Shown here: in pieces, positions 50,165-59,913 of the stretch
Numbering within the stretch: position 1 is the stretch's first letter
Layout of the letters: every line of letters starts with the position of its first letter
Source of the DNA: Terripilifer ovatus
Lineage (GTDB): Bacteria > Pseudomonadota > Alphaproteobacteria > Rhizobiales > Beijerinckiaceae
DNA length: 64,000 nucleotides
NCBI GenBank assembly: GCA_029222685.1
Contig: JARHVB010000082.1
Location: forward strand, 63,748-127,747
Direction of reading: 5' to 3'
Position numbers and translations under genes: made by a program
The notes under the pieces: generated by a model
The model's input: the letters and a program-made list of their open reading frames with translations, nothing else
Told to the model about the DNA's origin: nothing
The model's database searches: none

Positions 50165-51058
50165 GTGGACGCATTTGTTGAGCCATTCAAGGCGCGCAGG
50201 GTCTATCTCCTGCTCAGAAGCCGGCTGACGAGCGGACAGTTCGTGCCCGGCATGCGGCTGTCGAGCGAGCCGGCACTGGCGGCCGAGCACGGCGTCTCCC
50301 GTGTCACCGTGCGCCGCGCCCTCGACCAGTTGTGCAGCGAGGGACTGATCGAACGCAGACCCGGCGCCGGCACTTTCGTTCGCGATGCGGGATTAGGGCG
50401 GCCCGTGGTGGTCGACCTCACCAATGTCTTCTCTCACCTGCTCGAGATGGGCCGCGAGACGAGCGTTCGCCTGCTGTCGTTCGGCTATGTCACGCCGCCA
50501 AGCATGATTGCGACCGCGCTGCGGTTGAAGCCGGGCGAACGTACGCAGCGCTCGGTGCGCGCACGCAGCGCCGATGGCGCACCATTTTCCTATCTCATCA
50601 CCCATGTGCCCGAGCGCATCGGCCTGACCTATTCGGAAGCGGATCTTGGCACGCGGCCGCTGCTTCGCCTGCTCGAAAACTCCGGCGTCATCGCCGCCCG
50701 CGCCAGCCAGATGATTACGGCGACCCTGGCGGAGCCGGAGGTCGCCGAGGCGTTGCAGGTGGAGATCGGATCGCCGCTGCTGTCTTTGACGCGCATCGTC
50801 TATGAAGAAACCGGCAGCGGCGTCGAGCATCTGCAGGCGCTTTACAGGCCAGATCGCTACTCTTTCCATATGGATCTCGAACGCAACGGCGCGACGGGCC
50901 ACAAGAACTGGAGCCCGGTGGTGCGGCCGAGCGCAGAGACGCCGCCGCCCCCGGCTCGGCAAGCCAAGCCTCACGCCAACAAGACGCCTCTCGCCCGAAA
51001 TCCTCTCGTCAAGAAGAAGCCTCCGGCTTCAACCGCCCGCTCAAAAGGAAAAGGCTGA
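50165..51058 (+). CDS. GntR family transcriptional regulator, HutC subfamily (UTRA domain)
   Basis: 297 residues from GTG 50165. N-terminal GntR winged helix: VYLLLRSRLTSGQFVPGMRL, SEPALAAEHGVSRVTVRRAL, CSEGLIERRPGAGTFVRD (residues 12-78). UTRA effector domain from about 95 (PFSYLITHVPERIGLTY, ASQMITATLAEPEVAEALQV). The last 45 residues (PPPPARQAKPHANKTPLARN) are Pro/Lys/Ala-rich, low-complexity and unusual for HutC proteins; they may aid DNA binding. Heads the hydantoinase-importer operon, 46 bases before hyuB. Effector unknown; the UTRA domain of HutC binds urocanate, another ring compound. Confidence 0.88.
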   Translation: MDAFVEPFKARRVYLLLRSRLTSGQFVPGMRLSSEPALAAEHGVSRVTVRRALDQLCSEGLIERRPGAGTFVRDAGLGRPVVVDLTNVFSHLLEMGRETSVRLLSFGYVTPPSMIATALRLKPGERTQRSVRARSADGAPFSYLITHVPERIGLTYSEADLGTRPLLRLLENSGVIAARASQMITATLAEPEVAEALQVEIGSPLLSLTRIVYEETGSGVEHLQALYRPDRYSFHMDLERNGATGHKNWSPVVRPSAETPPPPARQAKPHANKTPLARNPLVKKKPPASTARSKGKG

Positions 51059-51104
51059 TGCATATGACGCTGAAGCAGCGATGGCCGAAAACCAGGGAAG
51101 CCGC

Positions 51105-52787
51105 GTGAGCACCATTGATCCGGTCACGCTCGCGGTTCTCAAGGGCCGCCTGGAACAGATCGTCGACGAGATGGACGCCACCTTGTTCCGTTCGGCGTTC
51201 AACCCGATCATCGCCGAGGCACGCGATGCCTGCCATGGCCTCTATCATCCTGAAACCGGCGCGACCCTGGTTCAAGGCACGCAAGGCCTGCCGATCTTCG
51301 TCGGCGCCATGGCCTTCGCCGCAAAAGCCGTCATCGACAAGGTGGCGCGCGACGGCGGCCTCGAGCCGGGCGATACATTCCTGTTCAACGATCCTTACGA
51401 AGGCGGGACGCATCTCAGCGACATGCGCCTGGTGCGGCCGGTCTACCGCAATGGCGCCCTGTTCTGCTGGATCGCCTCGGTCGGCCATTGGCTCGACGTC
51501 GGCGGCAATGTGGCCGGCGGCTACAATCCACGCGCCACCGAAAGCCATCAGGAAGGCGTGCGCATCCCGATCGTGAAGCTTTTCAGTGCCGGCAAGGTGA
51601 GGCAGGACGTCGTCGACATTCTCGCCGCCAACACGCGCTCGTGGTCGTCCAACTGGGGCGATCTCAACGGGCAGTTGAACGCGCTCGACCTCGGCGAGCG
51701 CCGCATTCACGCCCTGCTCGACGAATACGGCGACACAACCATACAAACGGTATTTACAATCTTCGCCGATCGCGCCGAAGCGCTGATGCGCGCCTCGATC
51801 GCGACATTGCCGGACGGCACCTATTCGTTCGAAGACATCCTCGACAATGACGGCATCACCGACAAGCCGCTGACGGTGGCGCTCGATCTCACCGTCAACG
51901 GCGATGCGATGACGCTCGATTTCTCGCGCTCGTCGCCGCCGGCCGCGGGGCCCATCAACATCGCCTATTCCACCGCCGTCGCCGCCTGCTATGTCGCGCT
52001 CAAGCACGCCTTCACCGATGTGCCGGCCAATGCGGGATGCCTGCGGCCCATCACCTTCGTCATCCCCGAGACCACCTTGCTGGCCGTAAAGGCGCCGAAG
52101 CCCGTGGCCGGCTATACGGAGACGATCCTGCGTCTCATCGGCGTGGTGTTCGGGGCGCTGGCCAAGGCGGATCCTTCGCGCGCGACGGCCGCGCCGTTTG
52201 GAACGATCAACGCCTTGTCATTGTCGGGCACACGCAACGACGGTTCGCCCTGGCTGATGTTCTCGTTCTTCGGCGGCGGCCTCGGCGGCAATCCCGAAAG
52301 CGATGGATTGAGCCACGCCAACAATCCGATTTCCACCGCCACCATTCCGCCAATCGAGATTCTCGAGGCGGCCTATCCGGTGCTGTTCACCCAATGGGCA
52401 TTGCGGCCGGACTCCGCCGGGGCAGGCGCACATCGCGGCGGGCTGGGCGCAATCTATGAAGTGGAACCGCTGGTCGACGCCAGCGTGTCGCTGCTCGGCG
52501 AGCGCGGCAAGGCGCCGCCCTTCGGGGTCAGCGGCGGACAGCCGGGCGCACTCAACCGCTTCATCTGGCAGAGCGACGAAGGCGACAAGTCGCCGCCGCT
52601 CGTCTCGAAGATCACCGACGTGAAGCTGCGCGCCGGACAGCGGGTGCGCCTGGAGACGCCCGGTGGCGGCGGCTGGGGCAACCCGAGCGATCGCGATCCA
52701 TCCGCGACCGCGCGTGATGTGCGGCTCGGCTATGTCAGCGCCGCTGCGGCCGGAAAGGATGAAGCACAAGAGGGAGCTGCCGCATGA
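51105..52787 (+). CDS. hyuB: Hydantoinase/oxoprolinase subunit B, second copy
   Basis: 560 residues from GTG 51105 (STIDPVTLAVLKGRLEQIVD, the standard HyuB N-terminus, with AGGGA upstream); ATG 51081 adds eight. Canonical HyuB motifs: EMDATLFRSAFNPIIAEARD, FNDPYEGGTHLSDMRLVRPV, GHWLDVGG, and the C-terminal RLETPGGGGWGNPSDRDP. Forms the ATP-dependent ring-opening enzyme with HyuA, whose start overlaps its stop by four bases. Less than half similar to the first copy; the FNDPYxGGTH motif, absent there, is intact. Confidence 0.92.
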   Translation: MSTIDPVTLAVLKGRLEQIVDEMDATLFRSAFNPIIAEARDACHGLYHPETGATLVQGTQGLPIFVGAMAFAAKAVIDKVARDGGLEPGDTFLFNDPYEGGTHLSDMRLVRPVYRNGALFCWIASVGHWLDVGGNVAGGYNPRATESHQEGVRIPIVKLFSAGKVRQDVVDILAANTRSWSSNWGDLNGQLNALDLGERRIHALLDEYGDTTIQTVFTIFADRAEALMRASIATLPDGTYSFEDILDNDGITDKPLTVALDLTVNGDAMTLDFSRSSPPAAGPINIAYSTAVAACYVALKHAFTDVPANAGCLRPITFVIPETTLLAVKAPKPVAGYTETILRLIGVVFGALAKADPSRATAAPFGTINALSLSGTRNDGSPWLMFSFFGGGLGGNPESDGLSHANNPISTATIPPIEILEAAYPVLFTQWALRPDSAGAGAHRGGLGAIYEVEPLVDASVSLLGERGKAPPFGVSGGQPGALNRFIWQSDEGDKSPPLVSKITDVKLRAGQRVRLETPGGGGWGNPSDRDPSATARDVRLGYVSAAAAGKDEAQEGAAA

Positions 52788-54850
52788 GCGCCTCCCTTGG
52801 ATCACTCGTCGGCGTCGATGTCGGCGGCACCTTCACCGATCTTTTCTTCTATGACGAGGACAAGCGGCGCTTCTCGACCGCGAAAGTGCCTTCGCAGCGC
52901 GGCGATGAAGCGGTCGGATTTCTGCAGGGCCTCAAGAGCCTGGGGCCGGTGGCATCGCTGACCTCCATCGTGCACGGCACCACGGTCGGCACCAATGCGC
53001 TGCTCGAGCGCAAGGGCGCGCGCATCGGCCTCATCACGACCAAGGGCTTTCGCGACGTGCTCGAAATGCGCCGCCGCGACCGCCGCCAGACCTGGGGACT
53101 GTGGGGCGACTTCATCCCCGTCGTCGACCGCGATCTGCGGCTCGAAGTCGATGAGCGGACGCTCGCCGACGGAACGATCCGGACCGAAGTCGACATCGAC
53201 GCCGTGAAGCGCGCCGCAGCGGCACTGCGCGCCAACGGCGCGCAGGCGCTCGCCGTGGTCTTCATCAATGCCTATGCCAATCCCGCCAACGAGCTGAAGG
53301 CGCTCGCTGCCGTCGCCGAGGTCTGGCCCAACGAGAACGTCGCCTGTTCGGCGCAGATCCTGCCGGAGATCCGTGAGTTCGAGCGGACATCGACGACAGC
53401 GTTGAATGCCTATCTCCAGCCTGTCGTCGGCGACTATCTCGCCAAGCTCGACCTGGCCTTGCGCTCGGAAGACTTCGGCGGCCGCTTTCATATCGTGCAA
53501 TCGAACGGCGGCGTGATGTCGACGGCGATGGCGCGCCGGCTGCCGGTGCGCACTGCGCTTTCCGGCCCTGCCGCAGGCGTGATCGCCGCGGCGGAAATCG
53601 CACGCGTTGCAGGCTTCGCCAATGTCATCACCGGCGATCTGGGCGGCACCTCGTTCGACGTGTCGTTGGTCGTCGAGGGCAAGACCTCGCTTGCCGCGCA
53701 GACGACGATCGATTTCGGTCTCGTCGTGCGCACGCCGATGATCGAGATCACCACCATCGGTGCCGGCGGCGGCTCGATCGCTCATGTCGATGTCGGCGGC
53801 CTGCTGCAGGTCGGGCCGGAAAGCGCCGGCTCGCGGCCGGGTCCGGTGTGTTACGCGCAGGGCAATACGCGGCCGACATTGACCGATGCCAACGTCGTCC
53901 TCGGCCGCATCAATGCGGCCAACCCGATCGGCGGCCAGCTCAGCCGGCTTGACGTCGAAGCCGCCAAGGCCGCCATCGACAAGCACGTTGCGCAGCCGCT
54001 CGGCCTCGACACGATGAGCGCGGCGGAGGCGATCGTCCGCATTGCCGACAGCAAGATGGCCGGCGCGATCCGCCTGGTGTCGATCGAACGCGGCCATGAT
54101 CCGGCCAAGTTCGCCCTGGTGCCGTTCGGCGGCGGCGGCGCGCTGCATGTCGGCGCGCTGATCAAGGATCTCGGCCTGAAGGGCGCGCTAATTCCGCGCT
54201 ACCCTGGCGTCACCTCGGCGCTCGGCTGCGTCATTGCCGACATCCGCCACGATCAGGTGCGCACGGTGAACCTGCCCCTGCACGGGCTCGACGCCGCGAG
54301 CCTCGACCGGCGGATGATCGAGGATGCCGATGCGGCGCGGGCGGTGGTCGAGAAAGCCGGCCTTACCGTCGAGCGCATCGACATCGTCTTCGAGCTCGAC
54401 ATGCACTATGTGGGGCAGACGCATACAGTCGCCGTTCCGCTGCCTGTCGTCGTCTCCGGCGGAACGACGGATATCAGCGAAGACATCATCCGGCGCGCCT
54501 TCGAGGCGGCCTATCAGACATCGTTCAGCCGCCTGCTGCCGGGCATTCCGGCGAAGATCGTCAATCTGCGGGTGGCGGCGATCGGCCGGCGGCCGCGCTT
54601 CGATCTCAAGGCGCTGGCGCCCGCCGAGGGCGCATCCATGGAAAAGGCCAGGCGCGGAACCCGTCCGGTCTGGTTCGACGGCGCCTGGCACGATGCGGCC
54701 ATCTATGCGCGGCTCGACCTCCCGGTCGGAGCCGAGATCCATGGCCCGGCGGTTCTTGAACAGCCGGACGCCACGACCGTCGTCGATCCAGAGCTTGTCG
54801 CAAGGGTCGACGCATTCGGCAATGTCATCGTGGAAAGGCCACAACGATGA
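52784..54850 (+). CDS. hyuA: Hydantoinase/oxoprolinase subunit A, second copy
   Basis: 688 residues. Phosphate loop DVGGTFTD at 12-19, VHGTTVGTNALLERKGARIG, REFERTSTTALNAYLQPVVG, second nucleotide motif GDLGGTSFDVSLVVEGK, GGGGALHVGALIKDLGLKG near the C-terminus. The actin-like ATPase subunit for hydantoin/5-oxoproline-type hydrolysis. Gene order B-A, coupled to both hyuB and the nitronate monooxygenase gene by ATGA overlaps. N-methylhydantoinase, hydantoin racemase-linked hydantoinase and oxoprolinase are all possible. Confidence 0.92.
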   Translation: MSASLGSLVGVDVGGTFTDLFFYDEDKRRFSTAKVPSQRGDEAVGFLQGLKSLGPVASLTSIVHGTTVGTNALLERKGARIGLITTKGFRDVLEMRRRDRRQTWGLWGDFIPVVDRDLRLEVDERTLADGTIRTEVDIDAVKRAAAALRANGAQALAVVFINAYANPANELKALAAVAEVWPNENVACSAQILPEIREFERTSTTALNAYLQPVVGDYLAKLDLALRSEDFGGRFHIVQSNGGVMSTAMARRLPVRTALSGPAAGVIAAAEIARVAGFANVITGDLGGTSFDVSLVVEGKTSLAAQTTIDFGLVVRTPMIEITTIGAGGGSIAHVDVGGLLQVGPESAGSRPGPVCYAQGNTRPTLTDANVVLGRINAANPIGGQLSRLDVEAAKAAIDKHVAQPLGLDTMSAAEAIVRIADSKMAGAIRLVSIERGHDPAKFALVPFGGGGALHVGALIKDLGLKGALIPRYPGVTSALGCVIADIRHDQVRTVNLPLHGLDAASLDRRMIEDADAARAVVEKAGLTVERIDIVFELDMHYVGQTHTVAVPLPVVVSGGTTDISEDIIRRAFEAAYQTSFSRLLPGIPAKIVNLRVAAIGRRPRFDLKALAPAEGASMEKARRGTRPVWFDGAWHDAAIYARLDLPVGAEIHGPAVLEQPDATTVVDPELVARVDAFGNVIVERPQR

Positions 54851-55935
54851 GCGAGGGTCTGTTCGATACGAGAGTCAGCGCCCGCCTCGGAATCGAGCTT
54901 CCGATCCTCGGCGCGCCGATGGGCGGTTGTGCCGGCCCCGATCTCGTCGCGGCAGTGTCCAACGCGGGCGGACTCGGCATCCTGGGCCATGCCACGCTCG
55001 AGCCCGACGAAGTGCTGCGACAGATCCGGCGGACCAAGCAGTTGACTGCCAGGCCGTTCGGAATCGGTCTGCTGTTCCCCGCGAATGACGGCAAGCTTGT
55101 CGCTGCGCACGCACCGGCGCATCCGCTCCCTCGGTTTCTCGAACAGTTCATCGACACGCAGACGCAGGTCAGCGAACCGCCCAAGCGCTATGATGCGCAG
55201 ACCGCCGAGCAGCGCCTCGAGATAGCCATTGCCGAGGGCGTCGCCGTCCTCACATTGGGGCTGGGCGCGCCCGCACATGTGATCGCCCGCGCCAAGGCCG
55301 CGGGCATGACCGTCATCGTTCTCGTCGGCAGCCGCCATGCGGCGCTCGACGTGGAAGCGCGCGGCGCCGACATCCTCGTCGCGCAGGGCCATGAGGCTGG
55401 CGGCCACACCGGCCGGACGTCGACCCTGGTCCTGGTGCCCCAGGTGGTCGATGCGGTCAAAATCCCCGTGGTCGCCGCCGGCGGCATCGTCGACGGGCGC
55501 AGCCTGGCGGCAGCGATGATGCTGGGCGCCGAAGGCGTCCTGATCGGCACGCGCCTGCTGGCGACGCCCGAAGCCGACACCGCGCCATCGCACAAGCAGA
55601 AGATCGTCGACATGCAGGACGACGAGACGCTGGTGTCGCGCTGCTATACCGGCAAGCCCTCGCGCGTGATCCGCAATGCCTTCACCGACGCCTGGAAGGG
55701 CCATGACAGCGAGTTGCGGCCGATGCCCGAGCAATGGGACATGGTGGCGCCGGTCGTCGTGCCGGCCAAAGCCAAGGGGTCGATCGCGGTCGGCAACTGG
55801 CCGACCGGACAGGGCGCCGCCCTCATCCATGATCTAAGTCCGGCAGGCGAGGTCGTGCAGAAGATGGCGGCGGAGGCCGAAGCGCTCGTGCACCGCTTCG
55901 GCCGTCCACGTGCGAGCGGAGGGCCTGGATGCTGA
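54847..55935 (+). CDS. Nitronate monooxygenase (2-nitropropane dioxygenase family)
   Basis: 362 residues. FMN TIM barrel: IELPILGAPMGGCAGPDLVA, AAVSNAGGLGILG, FGIGLLFPAN, the hallmark AQGHEAGGHTGRT (about 180-192) with the catalytic His, and VAAGGIVDGRSLAAAMMLGA. Oxidises alkyl nitronates; many members act on other substrates or as reductases. In a hydantoinase operon it may detoxify or process a nitro or nitronate intermediate. Starts in the hyuA stop; ends overlapping the permease gene by seven bases. Confidence 0.88.
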   Translation: MSEGLFDTRVSARLGIELPILGAPMGGCAGPDLVAAVSNAGGLGILGHATLEPDEVLRQIRRTKQLTARPFGIGLLFPANDGKLVAAHAPAHPLPRFLEQFIDTQTQVSEPPKRYDAQTAEQRLEIAIAEGVAVLTLGLGAPAHVIARAKAAGMTVIVLVGSRHAALDVEARGADILVAQGHEAGGHTGRTSTLVLVPQVVDAVKIPVVAAGGIVDGRSLAAAMMLGAEGVLIGTRLLATPEADTAPSHKQKIVDMQDDETLVSRCYTGKPSRVIRNAFTDAWKGHDSELRPMPEQWDMVAPVVVPAKAKGSIAVGNWPTGQGAALIHDLSPAGEVVQKMAAEAEALVHRFGRPRASGGPGC

Positions 55936-56846
55936 GGTTCCTCGCGCGCAGATTGACCCAGTCCGTCCTGACGGTCTTCGGCGTCCTCACCGCGGCATTC
56001 TTTCTCGTCCGCCTTGCGGGCGACCCTTCGGTTCTGCTGCTGCCGGTCGAAGCAACCGACAAGGACATCGCGCTGCTGCGCAGCGAACTCGGCCTCGATC
56101 AATCCCTCCCTGTCCAATACGGAAAATTCCTCCTCAATGTCCTGCAGGGCGACCTCGGGCTGTCCCTGCGGCAGCGGGTCCCGGCGCTCGATCTGGTTCT
56201 CGAGCGGCTGCCGGCGACGCTCGAACTGGCGCTGACGGCTTTCGTGCTCGGCCTCGTGCTGGCCTTCGTCGTCGGCCTTGTCATGCGGCTGACGCCAAGT
56301 CCGCGGTTGCGCGCCGCCATCATGTGGCTGGCCTTCATCCGGCAGGCGATCCCGGTTTTCTTTTTCGGCCTGCTGATGATCCTGCTTTTCTCGGTGACCC
56401 TGGGCTGGCTGCCTTCGCTCGGACGCGGCACGATCTACCACCTCATCCTGCCGGCGGTGACGCTTGCGACCTATGAACTGGCGCTCTACCTGCGCCTGTT
56501 CAATTCCGCCCTCGGCGAGCAGCAGGGCCAGGATTACGTTCGCACCGCCTATGCCAAAGGACAGACCCGCACCAGGATCATCCTGCGGCACATGCTGCCG
56601 AATGCGTTGCTGCCGCTGGTGACGATCGCCGGCATCAATCTGGGCATGCTGCTCGGCAGCGCCGTGGTCACGGAAACGGTGTTCAGTTGGCCCGGAGTCG
56701 GCCGCCTCATCGTTCAGTCCGTCAGCCAGCGCGATTATCCCGTCGTCATCGCCGGCGTGCTGATGATGTCGCTGGTGTTCGTGCTGATCAATCTGACCGT
56801 CGACCTGCTCTATGCCGTGCTCGATCCGCGCGTGAGGCTGTCATGA
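55929..56846 (+). CDS. Peptide/nickel-type ABC permease (DppB family)
   Basis: 305 residues, six membrane helices. DppB signatures: RFLARRLTQSVLTVFGVLTA at the N-terminus, LLRSELGLDQSLPVQYGKFL, the EAA loop DYVRTAYAKGQTRTRIILRH and late GSAVVTETVFSWPGVGRLIV. Forms the importer channel with the DppC-like protein encoded next, whose start overlaps its stop. Confidence 0.93.
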   Translation: MLRFLARRLTQSVLTVFGVLTAAFFLVRLAGDPSVLLLPVEATDKDIALLRSELGLDQSLPVQYGKFLLNVLQGDLGLSLRQRVPALDLVLERLPATLELALTAFVLGLVLAFVVGLVMRLTPSPRLRAAIMWLAFIRQAIPVFFFGLLMILLFSVTLGWLPSLGRGTIYHLILPAVTLATYELALYLRLFNSALGEQQGQDYVRTAYAKGQTRTRIILRHMLPNALLPLVTIAGINLGMLLGSAVVTETVFSWPGVGRLIVQSVSQRDYPVVIAGVLMMSLVFVLINLTVDLLYAVLDPRVRLS

Positions 56847-57757
56847 GCATTGCGACTGCCGACAAGACCGCCCCTGCGACCCATCGCTTTGCCTGGCTGC
56901 GCAGCGGCCTGCATATCATCGGGCAGTCCTATTCGATGATGTTTGCGGCCGCGCTGCTCGCCGCCGTGCTGTTGCTGATCGTCCTCGTTCCGCTCTTGCC
57001 AGGTTACGATCCCTATACGCAGAACCTGGCCGTGAGCCTTGCCGCGCCGTTCGAAAACATCGACGGGCGGACCTATATCCTCGGCACCGACACCCTGGGA
57101 CGTGACTTGCTGAGCCGCGCGGCGCTGGCCGGGCGGGTGTCTCTCCTCATCGGCCTCTCGGCCGTGATCATCAGCCTCGTGGTCGGCGTGTTTCTCGGAC
57201 TGGTGGCGGGCTTCTTCCGCGGCTTCGTCGAAAGCGTGGTGATGGGCCTGGCTGACCTGCAGCTCTCGATCCCGCGCGTGCTGCTGCTCATCGCGGTTGC
57301 CGCCATTGTCGGCCCGAGCGTCGTCAATCTCACGGTGCTGCTGGGCCTGACCAGCTGGGTGGTCTATGGCCGGGTCGCGCGCGCCATGGCCTTGTCGCTG
57401 CGCGAGCGCGAATTCGTCCTGTCGGCCGTCACCCAGGGCGCATCGGCGACGTGGAACATCCGCAAGCACCTGCTGCCGAACGTTCTGCCGCAGATGCTGA
57501 TCGTCGGCTCGTTCGAACTTGGGCAGATCATCGTCTTCGAAGCCTCGCTCAGCTATCTCGGTCTCGGCATCCAGCCGCCGCTGCCGAGCTGGGGCATGAT
57601 GATCAGCGAAGGCCAGCAGTATCTCGAGATCGACCCCTGGATCGCGCTGCTGCCGGGCATCGCCATCTTCATGCTGGTGACGGGAGTCCAGATTCTCAGC
57701 CAGGCGTTCACCTCCGAAGGCCAGTTCGACCTGGCATCCCCGCAGAAAGGGACGTGA
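56843..57757 (+). CDS. Peptide/nickel-type ABC permease (DppC family)
   Basis: 304 residues from ATG 56843 (ATGA overlap); in-frame reading back to 56687 runs inside the preceding gene. DppC signatures: YILGTDTLGRDLLSRAALAG, GLVAGFFRGFVESVVMGLAD, EAA loop EFVLSAVTQGASATWNIRKH and EASLSYLGLGIQPPLPSWGM. Second channel subunit. Two bases separate its stop from the start of the ATPase gene. Confidence 0.93.
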   Translation: MSIATADKTAPATHRFAWLRSGLHIIGQSYSMMFAAALLAAVLLLIVLVPLLPGYDPYTQNLAVSLAAPFENIDGRTYILGTDTLGRDLLSRAALAGRVSLLIGLSAVIISLVVGVFLGLVAGFFRGFVESVVMGLADLQLSIPRVLLLIAVAAIVGPSVVNLTVLLGLTSWVVYGRVARAMALSLREREFVLSAVTQGASATWNIRKHLLPNVLPQMLIVGSFELGQIIVFEASLSYLGLGIQPPLPSWGMMISEGQQYLEIDPWIALLPGIAIFMLVTGVQILSQAFTSEGQFDLASPQKGT

Positions 57758-57759
57758 GG

Positions 57760-58806
57760 ATGACGGAAACCACCGCACCCATCCTGTCAGTCCGCAATCT
57801 CGTCGTCGAAGCCGTAAATGCCAGCGGCCCGGTGCGCATCGTCGATGGCGTCTCCTTCGATGTCCACGCCGGCGAGGTCTTCGGCATCGTCGGGGAATCC
57901 GGATCGGGCAAGAGCATCACCATGCTGGCGGTGATGGGTCTCTTAAGCGGCCGCACCCGCCTTGCCGGCGGCGAGGTGAAACTTCGGGGCAAGAGCCTGA
58001 CCGACATGTCGCGCGAGGAGTTGCGCCGGGTCCGCGGCCGCAACGTCTCGATGATCTTCCAGGATCCGATGACGTCGTTGAACCCGGTTCTGCGCATCGG
58101 CAACCAGATCGCGGAAATTCTCGAAATCCATCAGCCGGAGCTGTCGCGCGCGGCGGTCCGTGACCGTGTCATCGAACTGTTGAGCCTCGTCGGCGTGCCC
58201 AGTCCGGAGCGGCGCTACCGGCAATATCCGCATGAATTTTCGGGCGGCATGCGGCAGCGCGCCATGATCGCCATGGCGATCGCCAACAATCCCGATATCC
58301 TGATTGCTGACGAGCCGACCACAGCGCTCGACGTCACCATCCAGGCGCAGGTGATGGAACTGCTGCTCGAAGTGCGCACGCGCAACCGGGCAGCGATGAT
58401 CCTCATCACCCATGATCTGGGCCTCGTCGCGGAAACTGTCGATCGCGTTGCGGTCATGTATGGCGGAAGGTTGATGGAAGAGGGTCCGGTCGAGGAGATT
58501 TTCAGCCGCCCGGCCCATCCCTACACGGTCGGGCTGATGGCCAGCCGGCCGCGGCTCGATGCGGCGCCGGCGTTTCTCTATTCCATCCCAGGCCAGCCGC
58601 CGAGCCTCGCCAACCGTCCGTCCGGATGCGTCTTCAACCCGCGCTGCGCCCTGCAGAACGGGCGCGAGATCTGCACGACGAAATTGCCGTTGCTGGATTC
58701 GGTCAGTACCGCGCACAGTGCCGCCTGTCATTTCTCGCGGGAGATCGACGGCTGGATCGGCGAGGTCGTGACCGCCGATCGTAACAGCATGCGGGAAGCG
58801 CCATGA
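57760..58806 (+). CDS. Peptide/nickel-type ABC ATPase (DppD family)
   Basis: 348 residues from ATG 57760. Walker A GESGSGKS near 43-50, Q-loop [16 protein letters not shown], signature FSGGMRQR, Walker [14 protein letters not shown] and switch His [16 protein letters not shown]. The C-terminal oligopeptide-ABC domain with four cysteines ([26 protein letters not shown]) is present and normally binds an Fe-S cluster. Partner of the DppF-like protein encoded next (ATGA overlap). Confidence 0.93.
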   Translation: MTETTAPILSVRNLVVEAVNASGPVRIVDGVSFDVHAGEVFGIVGESGSGKSITMLAVMGLLSGRTRLAGGEVKLRGKSLTDMSREELRRVRGRNVSMIFQDPMTSLNPVLRIGNQIAEILEIHQPELSRAAVRDRVIELLSLVGVPSPERRYRQYPHEFSGGMRQRAMIAMAIANNPDILIADEPTTALDVTIQAQVMELLLEVRTRNRAAMILITHDLGLVAETVDRVAVMYGGRLMEEGPVEEIFSRPAHPYTVGLMASRPRLDAAPAFLYSIPGQPPSLANRPSGCVFNPRCALQNGREICTTKLPLLDSVSTAHSAACHFSREIDGWIGEVVTADRNSMREAP

Positions 58807-59876
58807 CGCAGGCGTCGCCAGACAAAGCATTTCTGCAGGTGGATGATCTCCACACCCATTTTCGCGTCCGCGGCGCCGGCTGGAGAAGCGAGACATTGCG
58901 TGCCGTCAACGGCGTCTCGTTCTCGATCGCGCAAGGCGAAACGCTCGGCCTCGTCGGCGAGTCCGGATGCGGCAAGTCGACCCTCGGGCGCACCCTTCTT
59001 CGCCTCAACGAGCCGACCCGGGGCGCGGTCTATTTCAAAGGCCAGAATCTCGTCGGCATGGGCCGTGGCAAGATGCGGGCGGTAAGACGCTCGATCCAGG
59101 TCGTCTTCCAGGATCCCTATGCGTCGCTTGATCCGAAGATGACGGTGGGCGAGATCATCGCCGAGCCGCTGCACATCAACAACTGCTACCGGCCGGCCCG
59201 CGTCGCGGAAATGATCGACTGCGTCGGCTTGCAGCAGGATGCCGCCAACAGACTGCCGACGGAGTTTTCCGGCGGCCAGCGCCAGCGCATCGCGATTGCG
59301 CGGGCGCTGGCGCTCGGACCGGAGCTGCTGATCCTCGACGAGGCGGTCTCGGCCCTCGACGTGTCGATCCAGGCGCAGGTCATCAATCTGCTGAAGCAGC
59401 TGCAGAAGGAGATGGGCCTGACCTACCTGTTCATTTCGCATGACCTGTCAGTGGTGCGATACATCTCCGACAAGGTGGCGGTGATGTATCTCGGCAAGAT
59501 CGTCGAGATGGGCGCCGGCGAGCAGATTTTCAGCGCGCCGGAACATCCTTATACGCAATCGCTGCTTTCGGCGGTTCCGATTGCCGATCCGTCGTACCGG
59601 AAACAACGCCAGCGCATCGTCCTGAAAGGCGATCTGCCGAACCCGCTCGATCCGCCGTCAGGCTGCGCCTTCCGGACCCGTTGTTTCAAGGCCCGGCCGA
59701 AATGCGCCGAGCAGGAACCGCAACTCGAGACGCGGGCCACCGCAGGCCACCTCAGCGCAGATCATGTCAGCGCTTGCCATTTTGCCGAACCGGTGGTGCC
59801 GGATTTCATGAAGATCAACACCAACACCCAGACCGCTGCGCCGGCCCTGCGCAGCGGTGCCATTCTGAAAGCCTGA
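58803..59876 (+). CDS. Peptide/nickel-type ABC ATPase (DppF family)
   Basis: 357 residues. Walker [13 protein letters not shown] near 54-65, Q-loop [20 protein letters not shown], signature [15 protein letters not shown], Walker [14 protein letters not shown], switch His [16 protein letters not shown]-terminal cysteine-containing domain ([24 protein letters not shown]). Last of the transport ATPases; the binding protein gene follows after 37 bases, with its own ribosome site. The Walker B segment has Ala-Val (DEAVSALDV) instead of the usual DEPTSALD, a common DppF variant. Confidence 0.93.
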   Translation: MTQASPDKAFLQVDDLHTHFRVRGAGWRSETLRAVNGVSFSIAQGETLGLVGESGCGKSTLGRTLLRLNEPTRGAVYFKGQNLVGMGRGKMRAVRRSIQVVFQDPYASLDPKMTVGEIIAEPLHINNCYRPARVAEMIDCVGLQQDAANRLPTEFSGGQRQRIAIARALALGPELLILDEAVSALDVSIQAQVINLLKQLQKEMGLTYLFISHDLSVVRYISDKVAVMYLGKIVEMGAGEQIFSAPEHPYTQSLLSAVPIADPSYRKQRQRIVLKGDLPNPLDPPSGCAFRTRCFKARPKCAEQEPQLETRATAGHLSADHVSACHFAEPVVPDFMKINTNTQTAAPALRSGAILKA

Positions 59877-59913
59877 AGCTGGAACAATCAGCCAACCATA
59901 AACGACAGGGGAC

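Noticed and set aside
52802-54148. 448-codon open frame on the minus strand
   Set aside because: Antisense to the second hyuA; no domain and typical shadow composition.
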